From Chionis minor (taxonomy: Eukaryota > Chordata > Aves > Charadriiformes > Chionididae): a stretch of DNA of 64,000 nt. The translations under genes were made by a program, and so were the position numbers. The stretch is taken from contig VZSF01000993.1 in the NCBI GenBank assembly GCA_013398295.1, positions 1 to 64,000 on the forward strand, written 5' to 3'. Positions 48,401 through 59,160 of the stretch are shown one piece after another. The notes under the pieces are model-generated. The model made no database searches and was not told where the DNA came from. It saw only the letters and a program-made list of their open reading frames with translations. The stretch's first letter is position 1; each line of letters starts with the position of its first letter.

Positions 48401-51400
48401 CATGAAGGGGCTGGTAGCCCCATCAGCACTGGTACCTTCCGCGGTATCTGCTGGTCCGCAGCCTGCACGCCTCCGTGAGAGAGGGAGCACACGGCAGGTC
48501 TCATGCGCTTCTGGAGGACCTGGCCTTCTCCTGCCTCCGCCACCTCCTCCTGGCCACCTCGCTGACCTCCTCCACGTCACTGGAGAGCATCTCCAAGCAG
48601 TCCAGCAGCAAGGCAGCTTGGATCCGTCGCTCAGCCAGCAACCAAAGGAGAAATGTCTTAGGGGAGGAAGTCTAGAGAATCTGTGCAAAGAGGGTTGCAC
48701 TCAAAACGCACACGATACACTGTGCTTCTGTTACTGAAGACAGAAGAGATCCGCATTCTTCAAGGGGGATACAGTGAGACTGGCCGTGTCCTTCACAGGA
48801 TGGGAAGCACATCTTTTCCCCCGTCACAGCCAGGTCCCGATCAAGCTCTGTCTCCTCCACAGGTGACGTTGCCACACGTTCTTCCCACCACACCGGAGGA
48901 GTGAAGCTCCATCCCTTCACCTTCCGCGGCACCTGGGATACCCCAGGCCCAGGCTGCCAAGGCAGGCAGGTGAGATTGGGAGCCTTCAGCTGGAGTCAAC
49001 ATATTCTGGAGACTCAGACGAACACCCAGCAGCCAGCTGTGCTGCTGAGGAGCTGGGCTGGCCCCGCAGGAGCATGGGGTGCCGCCGATGCTACATGGTG
49101 CACCATGGTCTTGCAGCATCAGACACAGGCAAGTAACGTCTCTTTGAAAAGACGTGAAAAACCGTCTTCTTTGGTGAGCTGCTGTGGGTCTGAGGTATTG
49201 AAAGTTCTGCAGCATGCTGAACAACGTGACACTTCAAATACTTTTCCCAGCCAGGTGTGCCACAAGGGCAGACTGGCCAAGCAGCCCCTCGGGTGGGCAG
49301 GTAGCGGTGCACGGCGATGGTGTGGAGCTGCGCAGGAGGGGAGGGTGCGGGCGCAGACGTGGCACCACGCTTCCCTGCGGGACCTCACCACCGGCCACGC
49401 CACGGGGCCAGGGCTCCCCTGGGGGTGCGAGCAGCTGAAGCCCTTTGTCTGCACCGAGGTTCCTCTGCGGGTGCCGACATACTGCAAGGTTTGCAACCCC
49501 CAGTTCCCCTGCTCCAAGGAAAGCGCTCGGCCCAGAGCCCCAGTCTCTGCGACAGCCCAACAAGGCTCTGTGCGGCCACCGCCGCTCCGGCAGAGCTGCC
49601 CGTGGCACCGGGATTGCGTGCTCCCCCGGGCCTTCCCAGTGCGGGGCCAGCAGGGCAGAGCTCCCACACCTGCGGCACGACGAGGTGCTCCTGCGGGGGG
49701 GCTGCCGCAAACATGCCCTGGGCTGAGGGAACGCACCGACCGAGGACACTCGGCACCGCACCAGCCAGACCTGCCGGGGATGCGCCGGGGATGGGGCCCA
49801 CGCAGCCGCACAGCAACCGCCCCAGGGGATGGGGAGCAGCAGCACCCCGGGGGCCTTACGGGAGAGCGGAGCAAAGCCCTCCGTCACGGACACTCCTGCG
49901 CACACTCAGCCATTGCAAGCTCACCACAGGGATCAAGAGTCGCACATCGTTTTCCATCTTGGGCATATCCCTGACAGAATTTACCCCACATTACTCCAAA
50001 AACTGGAATATGATGGTGCCAAATAATAACAATATCAACTGGCACTGCCGGACTGCAGGGCGCAGCCACGTGTCAAAGCGCTCGGCTCTGCACACAGAAG
50101 ACAGGCAGCAGACATCCGTCCCTCCATTCACCAGAAGCTGGCAGCACGCTTGCACTGAACGAAAATTATCGTTTCTCAAAAAAAGTGCAAATAAGTAATT
50201 TTCTTCCATAAAATAAATTATTTTGCAGCCAGCTGCAGGAGAGGTCAGCAACACTGCTCTGAGCAGACGTGGCAAGCAACACCCGGGCACTGGCAAACGT
50301 CCCTGCTGCAGGACAAGCTGCCCAAGGCTGGCTGGGGCAAAGAGCAGCACGTAGCAGCGAAGGACTCTCCCATCTCTGAACCGTGGTGAAAAAAAAGAAG
50401 GAGTAGTATAGAAATATTCCTCAGCTCATCTACCTTTCTTTAAAAAAAATCAAAAGGAGGCAAAGAGCATTTCCAAGTGTGTCTTTGTATACTACTATGT
50501 GTAAACGTGAGTCCAATTAACTTCAAATTTAACTACTAATGAAATTATCTCATTTTGCTATCAGCTCAGCTCTCATCCATGGCAGTAATTAACCACTGGG
50601 GGTTGTCACTCCCAGACACATGACACGAGGACTTCCCCAAGCTCAGGTGCTTCAAACCCTTGCAGAATTCATTACCCTGACAGTGTGAAAACCCTTCACT
50701 TTCAATACCACAGGGCACCAACATGTTTTTTTCCCTTTATCTAACTGATTGCCGGTAACAGTATGAAAGAAATGAACCCACTGGAGAGGTAATTAATTAC
50801 TGCAAAGGATACATTAGAAAATGCAGGGGGTTCAGGTGGTGGTGGGGCTTCCAGAGCCTTGCAACCACGCTCCAGCATAGCGGGGCTGGTGATTTTCCTC
50901 TCCAGGCGGCTGAGGGGAACCAAGCCTTCATCCACCGCTCCGTGCTTACCACAGACACGAAATCGCCACCAGCTCAGGGGCACGGTCAACGACTAGGCGG
51001 TGCATTGGGTTAATGGGCTAATCCCGCCTCTCCGGAGACAACAGCTCAGCACACTTTCCCAGCAGCGCCGGGAGAGCCGGCCGGCCGATGTCAGCACGCC
51101 CCATCCCCGCCTGAGCTTGCTCTCCGCACAGGCGTCACGGCAAGGTGAAACGCCACCCAAGGCAGCACACACCCACGTCACACCCAGCACCGGGGCGCTC
51201 CGCCAGCAGAGAACAGCATCTCCCCGGGGCCCACCTCACGCATCTGTACCCGCTCCACCCTGACCAACGCAGGGTCCCCCCACACCTGCCCACCTGTGCA
51301 AAGACACCCCCAGCTCCACGCAGAGGATGCCGCCTCACCTCGCCCTTGCGTCCTTCCAGAAAACAATTTCTAAAAAGGCAGATTTACGCTAAGCAAAGTG

Positions 51401-52030
51401 GACATGAAGAGATGCCGCCACACCAGCTCACTGTGACCAGCTTTCGGGATCGTGTGAGGAGCACCCTTTCAGCACCGTCCCATTCGGTGTCAGGTCTTCA
51501 GCAACTCACCCGGTACCCGCCACGCGCCAGCAATGCCAGTGGTGGGTGCAGCAGGGACACTGCACAACGGCTGCAGCTGTGCACCAGAAGAACGGACACA
51601 CCTGTTCCAAAAGGCGGTCGAGCTGGACAGATGGGACTGGGCTGTCGGCTCCCTCTGAAACGGCCTCACGTGGTTTCCAAGACCCCGCAGCACCACAGAA
51701 GGATGAATCCTGCCCCAAGGTCCAGTTCCCGGCCCTGGCACACAGCACCGGCTTCGTCAGGTGCCCGCAAACGCCTGTAGCAGAGGAAGGGACCTGCTCT
51801 GGTGCTGCTCTGCCGCCAGGATCCCTGGGGACCGTCCCACTGCCCCCAGGAGCCAGAACACATTGCTCTTTCTATCGGTGGGCTTTGCCAGCCCCCCATG
51901 CTGCATGAACCCAGATTTCCAGCCTATTTCAGTCAAACTTGTTACCAGAACTGACTTATTTTGAAAAATCCATCTCCTGCTAAAAACAGCTCTTCCCTTG
52001 CCCAGTGAAGATTTTGACAATGCTAACCCT

Positions 52031-52858
52031 CTTGACACCATCTCCCACAGCATCCTCGTAGGCAAGCTTAGGAGGTGTGGGCGAGACGAATGGGCAGGGG
52101 NNNNNNNNNNNNNNNNNNNNNNNNNNNNNNNNNNNNNNNNNNNNNNNNNNNNNNNNNNNNNNNNNNNNNNNNNNNNNNNNNNNNNNNNNNNNNNNNNNNN
52201 NNNNNNNNNNNNNNNNNNNNNNNNNNNNNNNNNNNNNNNNNNNNNNNNNNNNNNNNNNNNNNNNNNNNNNNNNNNNNNNNNNNNCCGTGGCCAGCAGGTG
52301 GAGGGAGGGCACCCTTCCCCTCTACTCTGCCCTGGGGAGGCCACATCTGGAGTCCTGTGTCCAGTGCTGGGGTCCTCAGTTCCAGAAGGATTGGGAACTG
52401 CTGGAGAGGGGACAGCAAAGGGCCATGAAGATGATGAGGGGGTTGGAGCATCTTTCTTTTGAGGAAAGGTTGAGCAAGTTGGGTCTCTTTAGTCTGCAGA
52501 AGAGCAGGCTGAGGGGGATCTCATCAATGTCTACAAATACTTCAAGGGAGGGGACCGGGAGGAGGGGGCCAGGCTTTCTCCAGTGGTGCCCAGTGACAGG
52601 AGGAGAGGTGACGGGCACAAACTTGAACACGGGAAGTTCCATCTGAACATGAGGAGGAACTTCTTCCCTTTGAGGGTGGCAGAGCCCTGGCAGAGGCTGC
52701 CCAGAGAGGTGGGGGAGTCTCCCACTCTGGAGACATTCCCAACCCGCCTGGACGCCATCCTGTGCCCCCTGCTCTGGGTGACCCTGCTCTGGCAGGGGGT
52801 TGCACCAGATGATCTCCAGAGGGCCCTGCCAACCCCTAACATTCTGTGACTCTGTGAT
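52031..52858 (+). mobile_element. 5'-truncated CR1 LINE, young, with an assembly gap
   Basis: It starts abruptly inside the reverse transcriptase motif A region (ACACCATCTCCCACAGCATC near 52037), and the next 60 bases are identical to 36811-36870 of the other CR1. After the N gap it resumes at the position matching 37354 and runs to the 3' tail, ATTCTGTGACTCTGTG, at about 52858. A central block of about 320 bases differs from the 34915 copy at only a few sites. The protein frame [20 protein letters not shown] is visible. The 5' truncation is the usual outcome of CR1 insertion. Confidence 0.9.
52101..52284. other. Assembly gap (184 N) inside CR1
   Basis: There are 184 undetermined bases. The matching segment in the sister CR1 (36871-37353) is 483 bases, so the gap length is probably not a true measurement unless this copy carries a deletion. 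Confidence 0.95.
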
Positions 52859-52976
52859 AACCCTGTTGTTTCAATCAGTATCCTAAAGAAAATATTTTGG
52901 CCAAACGCACAACCTCGTTAGCAGGAGAAGGACCTGACAAGCTCCATCACTGGCTCCTGCTCCCCCCACCACATGG

Positions 52977-53012
52977 GGACACGCATGTCACACCGGACAC
53001 GCATGTCACACC
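52977..53012 (+). repeat. Exact 18-bp tandem duplication
   Basis: GGACACGCATGTCACACC occurs twice in immediate succession, without a mismatch, about 120 bases after the CR1 3' end. It looks like a recent slippage or repair duplication. Confidence 0.9.
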
Positions 53013-53530
53013 CAGGGTCTGCCCAGGGCAGTGGAGCACCCCAAAACAGAGACAAGCACGTCTTGAGAAAATTACCTGCTTTTATCACATACAAAACACT
53101 GCTCTGTGCTCGGCACAGCAACAGCATGGCACCTCCATCGTTACCACCTCCACACATGCCCCGGCACTGGGTCCAGCCCAAACACGTCTCCGACGCTGCA
53201 TCCCGCCGATGCCCGCGGGATCGCATCTCGCCCCGCTACACCGGGAAAGGAGACTCTGCTGGCACAGGACCACGACACACCAAAACACTGCTGTTAATGA
53301 ATAACTTCCCTCCTGCACTCGTCTAGCTCTATTTGTGGACATCAAAGCTAGTGCGGCATGCTTACCGCAATGAGTTACCTCTCCTGCACCTAATTAGAGG
53401 CAGATAAAACAGTGGTAACACACAGATCACCTGTAATGATTTTGCTGACTCGATTATTCTTCTGACAATTAGCTCTGGCTGCCAAAGCCTCACAGGAATG
53501 TCAAAGTCTACTTCCTACAAAGCAGGTAAT

Positions 53531-53544
53531 GTCACAGGTGTGAC
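53531..53544. promoter_or_regulatory. T-box-like dyad in an AT-rich island
   Basis: GTCACAGGTGTGAC is a near-perfect inverted repeat containing AGGTGTGA, the T-box half site. It lies in the island 53340-53830, which also shows a CTAATTAG-type homeodomain site near 53390, a Maf-like TGCTGACTCG near 53443 and GATA cores. Regulatory function is inferred only. Confidence 0.25.
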
Positions 53545-55694
53545 CATGAAATCAATAATGAGGCATAGCTCTTGCAGAGGGCATCCAGGTCAGATGGAAC
53601 AGCCCTTAAATTAAACATTGATAAGCAGAACACAATTATCCATCATGTTTAAGTGCCTGCGTGAAATTAGCAGCCAGGGAATGGGAGCAGTGGGGGAAAG
53701 ATTAGTGGCGGTGGTATTGAAATGCGCAGTGTCCACCGTGACTGAGGCTGCAAGGGCTTGTGACAGCGGCACCGTAATCTGCTATCAAAGCCATAAAATT
53801 CAGATTAAGCACACTGCACTGAAACAGGGGTTGCAGATGTGGGTCTATTTTTCTCCTCACCTGCAAGGCAGCGGCAGATGTCTGAAGGAGTCCAGAGCTG
53901 CCCTCTTTCATACTCTTCCCATTGACACAAGTATGCTTTTAAAAAAAAAGCAGGGCAGGGAAAACAAATGAAGGAAGAACAGTACTTTCTGGTAGAGCAA
54001 AAACACAGTGGAGAAGTACAGACAAATACTCCAGTCTGTTTTCTCTGCAATTTCTAAGCAAGAGTCCTGGAACTGCAGAGTGCTCTCCCCTCGGCCTCGT
54101 CTCTTCTGGACACTCTCTTTCAGCTGCTGCTGTGTAAAACTCCTTTCCCTTCTTCCTTGCAGTCACAGAGCTCTTGCACCCTACAAACAGCCCCAAAGAC
54201 CAGCTTTACACGTATTTTTTAGGTTAGCTAGTACAAGAATGCTTTGTCTGCAGACTTGAGCTGAGTTGCACCCTGTCAGACACCTTGATTATTCAAAGCC
54301 TACCTGGGTCTCTTTCCCCTCCTGTAACACATACAAAGTTAGAATTCTCCAGGGGACCCATCATTTACCACACACACACAAAGTATTGGAGGGGACATCT
54401 GCAGGGAGACTAGGAAAAGATAACCTAGGTGGACAACATCTCCGCAAGAACCCACCCCTACCTCAATTCTTGTCTGGCCAACAATTATCCCTGTACTATA
54501 ACGTGTCAGCATAACTCAACCTCTCCTTGGCTCCCAGTAAGTGAAACCTTCACGCCTCGCAAGCTTTCCCTTCATCCAGCTCAAGGCGTGCGTGCCGCAT
54601 GCACGGGACAGCAGGCATGACAGCAGCCCAGGCGCAGCACGGCAGGGCATGGCGGGGTCTCAGGTGCCCAGTTACGTGCACGGAGGGATGTGGGGAGGCA
54701 TGGGGAAGCATGGCAGACAGCTGGAGAGGGTCCCACCACACTCTGGGTACGTGAACCACCAAGTCCAGAGAAGACAGCTCTCCACCACTGATGTTTCATC
54801 AATCAAGAGGGCACTGAAAGGAATGGAGGGTAGACAGAGCCAAGCATGAGAAGGACAAGACGTTGTGAGAGGACATGCGGTGGTCTGAAGGCATTTTATC
54901 AACACATCTGTTAAATCCCTTCTGTGGGGTCCTTCCCCTCCTACACCTGCCTAGAGAACAGCAGAGGAGCAGCAGGGCAGAAGCAGCACGGGGGCATCCC
55001 GCCGCAGCCAGAGCAGTGTCCCACGGGAGCGGGTCCTCTGGGAAAGGCTGCAGCCGCCTGGCACAGCCAACAGGTACCACATGGGCACACCCACGTGCTC
55101 AAAACCTGTGAACACCCCTGTTCCTGAGCAGCATGGTCCCAAAGGAGCGGACGAACCAGCAGCCGCTGGCAAACCCCGTCCACAGCGAGGGCTGCCCTGC
55201 TGCCAGCAGCGACACACCCGGCATTCGCTCAGGCATGGTGATGCACAGGAAAGGCGTGCGCTGAAGCCATATCAGTGCAGAAAAACAGGGCTCAGCACCT
55301 CTGGGCAAGCACAGGGCTCCTGGACGTCACCAAGGTGAGGCTGAGGTTGAGGGATCTGCAGGTTGAGGGTGCTGCCGCCCACGCGGCGGGGCTGACACGG
55401 GTGCCCAGCACTGCCCAAAGAGAGGTCCTGGCCGGGCCACCTCACCCCTCCCCGCCAGCACCACTCCGTCCCACAGATGGTGTCCCAGCCCCTCGCTGAG
55501 AGCCACCACAGGCTCTAGCCAGCGCTTCCGGTTCTCTTCATTCAGCGTCACTCTCAAGTTTGGAGTGACTTTGCTACGTAAAATGTAAGCTACTGAGGAC
55601 TGATACAAAAAGTGGTCCAAACAAAAACAAGAGATGCACACTGCTCTGTTTTTACCCTGTTTACCACTTCCAGCTGTTAAACATTCCTCAGATT

Positions 55695-55784
55695 TAGAAT
55701 CATAGAATCATAGAATCACTTGGGTTGGAAGAGACCTTCAAGATCATCGAGTCCAACCATAAACCTATGCCAAACCCACGCCTA
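55695..55784 (-). mobile_element. CR1 LINE 3' end fragment, stops at an N
   Basis: The reversed CR1 3' end: TAGAATCATAGAATCATAGA, then ATCACTTGGGTTGGAAGAGA and GATCATCGAGTCCAACCATA, to CCTA at 55784. The match stops exactly at the single N at 55785. Confidence 0.9.
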
Positions 55785-55785
55785 N
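55785..55785. other. Single undetermined base (N)
   Basis: The one isolated N in the window. It separates CR1 sequence on the left from unrelated unique sequence on the right. Confidence 0.95.
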
Positions 55786-57999
55786 AGTCAAAATGTTGAA
55801 TATTTCAACAGAGGAGGAAACCCCATTCCTGCCAGTCTTAGTTTTGAATACACCTCAGCATACGCTGGCACACAGGGTCTGCAGGGCTCTGGAGGGGCTG
55901 GACCCCGCACATGCTCAGCCAAAGTCCTCCTGAGGACCCCAAAAAGGGCTACAGGGGCACAAGGACCTGACAGCCCGAGTTTGGCTAAGCCCCTGCTGGT
56001 TCCTGGTCCTGGGCTCGGTTTCTCCACCAGTGTGGAGGAGAAGCATCTCCCTTGACCCCAGGCTCTGGGAGCAGGGGAAGGCGGCTCATCCTGGCCCCAA
56101 CAGGACAGGACATTCTGCTGTGGGAAAAACGCAATCTCAAGGATGAGACCACCAAAAATTTAACACTGAAATTCCTGGAGGTATTCATACAAATTTCGGG
56201 TCTGGTCACACCTGTTCTTCATGTGGAGATGAAATGTAAAGGTGAGAACTGGCATCCCCCTGTCCCAGGTGACCATGAGGAGGGGGCAGAGACTTTGTTG
56301 AAAACAGCCTGAAATGGGCACGTTTTTCCATTTGCATTTCTACGGCTCATAATGCAACAGGGAAGAGGCAAAATTGCAGGCAATTAGTGTGTGGGAATCG
56401 ACGAATTAGCAGGAGGGAAGCCAAGCCAGCTTCCACAGCTTTCCTTCGGAAAGGAACCAGACCAGGGAAACGCAGCCTGGAAGGACGATGTGCAGAGGTG
56501 TACATGGGACAGAGACAGCACGGGCTTCTCCAGCAGCTCTGGTCATACCACTGCTGCCAATTATACTGACCTGCCGTTTCCACTGCTTCAAAAGGGATTC
56601 GCTGCACATCAAGTGCTCTGCTCGGCAATCTGCCTTAGTTTGGAAATGACATCAAGTGCTGCCTTCAAAGGCAAAAAACCCCATGTGTCTACTTATCTGA
56701 GAGACCAGTTAGCCTCCTCCTGTCAAAGAGATATGTTAAAAGGGGAGAGAAAAGGAATCTCACATAAAAATAACAGGCTTACCACCATGGCAGATCTTAG
56801 CCTAGAAAATATTATTTTCCAGACAAGTGCAGTTCATTGTCCAGTGTATTTTACAAGCAGCAACAAAATGAAACATTACTTTAAAACAGAAATAATAAAA
56901 CCAACTTCAAATAGTTCAGAACTTAAATATATGCACCAGAAACCAAAACCAAAAGCCAAAACCGAAACACCTCTTTCTGCTAAAATGCAGAAAGTGCCAG
57001 CCGGGCTGTTTTTCTGCTGCTGTGTAACATGCTGCTGCATTTCATATCCCCTCGCATCTCAGGTCTGAACGGCCCTTACACACCTCACAACCACTGCCAA
57101 ATTAAAGACGGGGTTTTTTCATCCCATTATTTCTAAAATGTACTCCAGCCAGCACGCTACATGCAATGAATGAAAGAACGAGGAGAATTAAACCACGCAA
57201 CGAAACAGCTTTCTGACGAATAAAGCTATGGAAATTTTAGGCTCCATTTACTTCTCAATCTAATTTTGCCCTCCAATGCACATTATGTCTGAAATGGGAT
57301 CTCATGTGGTTTGATCAGTGCTCTTAACGCATGCAGAAACAACATATTCCCTTTATTGTTGTTTCCTTTCTGCTGCACAGCAATACTTCTAATAAGAGCA
57401 GCTCAGCAGGCTCTGTGAGACTCTCTCTACAGTAATCACTGTGCTGCTGTAAAGCTTCAAGACGACCAAGAGGATCGGCAGCTCCGAAACTTTGCGGTCC
57501 GATGGAATCCCTGTCCCTGCAAATGCAGAGCTAGTTGTTCAGTGCACTACAAAAATCACGAGATCAACAGAGTTATCACAAGATGTTTAAATAAAATACT
57601 TTTTCCTTTTCTTTCTTTTCTAGTGTTGCAATTTTTGGATACATCCAGAAGCTATTTTTTAGTTTCTCTGCACAACCAAGAGGACTGGAAAGCTCGCATC
57701 AGTTTGTGATGAATTACAAACTCTTCTCACTGTAACAGGACTCCAGACAGTGGAGCTACAAGAAAAAAAAAACACTACTGGCTATGGGGAGAAAACAAGA
57801 GCACTGGCAGCATTTTCCTGTGGAGCCATAGATGCTCCTGAAACCTGCGCATGGATCTGCGTGGACAGAGGCGGCTGGCCTCTATCTTCTCCTTCCTCAA
57901 GAAACTAAAACCCAGCACCTCTTCAACCCCATGCTACACCTTCACGCCTGTTTGCCAAATATTTAGCAGTTAATAAGAGAGAGATGCATCTCAAAGCAA

Positions 58000-59160
58000 G
58001 CCCTGGGGAGGATGGGTGGCCCCACAGCAGGCAGTTTTCCAACTCACTCCTCAAGTCCAAAGCCTCTGCTCAGTCCAGGAGCTGCCCTGAGGACGGAGGA
58101 GCTGCTCCTAAGGGAGAGCACCCTTCACCAGCGCCAAGATCTGCAAGATTTACTCTGGAGACCTGGCCAAGACCCCGCTATCCACAGGCCACTCGGACGT
58201 AGCAGCACCTGGTGCGCCATTCTGCAGGCAGCTCCCCTGTGCCCGGCAGCGCGGCCGGCTCCTTCCCCAGCTCCACGGCAGGGCTCCAGGAAAGGCGAGT
58301 GGCGGCCCCTCCACCAGCCTCCACCGCCACGGAGCTCCCCGAGGAGCGCCCAAGGATGGTGGTGGGCATGGCTGCCTGCTGCCCCCTGGCACCACTTCCG
58401 TGGCAGCGGAGCTGCCGCCCTCGGGGGGACACCAGGCTGTGACACGGGCTTGCAGGGCCACCTGCCCAAAACGGCCCTGCTCCTACGGGCATCTCCAGAG
58501 CATCCCCGGCGGTGGGCGAGGGGCAGCAGGATGGGCAGCCCACCTCCTCCACTGTCCCCAGGCCTGAGGGCTGCGCACGGGGGCCTGGGGAGGGTCCAGA
58601 AGCCAAGCAAGACCGTGCCGAGGGTCCACCGAGCCCCGGGCTGGGGCGGTGCTGGTGGGCAAGGGGTTTTGCGTGACCCCGGGAGCTGGGTGCAGGAGAG
58701 CTGGCGGGCAGTCTGGCAGCAGCCCGCAGGGACCAAGGCCAGGCAACCGGGCGAGAGAGGAGAGCATGGGTTTCCAGTTGCCTTGCAAAGGACAGCAGTG
58801 ACATCCAGAGGGCTTTTGGGAGCAGTGAGAGCAGGAGCAGGAGCCCAGGAGCCTTGCAAACCTGCCTGGGTGCGAATCCCAAGCTGGACCCTCGAAACCC
58901 TTCACCAACTCCCATCCCAAAGACCAAACACGTGCCAGCGGGTCACATCGCCGCGCGGCGCCCTGGTGTGTCCAGCAAGGCGCAGAGCGCGCCGCAGTCC
59001 GCAGCACCTGACGGCGGCCAGGCACCTGGCGCTGCCAAAGCTCGGCGAGATGCCCCGCGACCCACAGCTTCACCGTCCCACCCAGCGTGCGGACAGACAC
59101 CTCCAGCCAGCGCAGGGGAGCCCTGACCCTGCCGGTCGCCGGCACATCCCGGCGCAGGAA
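58000..59160. other. GC-rich block in intron 7 with long chance open frames
   Basis: The block is GC-rich, with many CpG pairs from about 58230 to 59150. An open frame of 415 codons on the plus strand (58012-59259) overlaps open frames of 220-249 codons on the minus strand. The predicted protein is rich in P, R, G, A, S and W without domain-like pattern, which is what GC-rich noncoding DNA gives. No promoter, splice pattern or homology is seen. Confidence 0.5.

Noticed and set aside
48901..50198. Overlapping open frames of 357 and 293 codons (plus) and 251 and 223 codons (minus)
   Set aside because: Mutually overlapping frames on both strands in GC-rich intron sequence; no recognisable protein.
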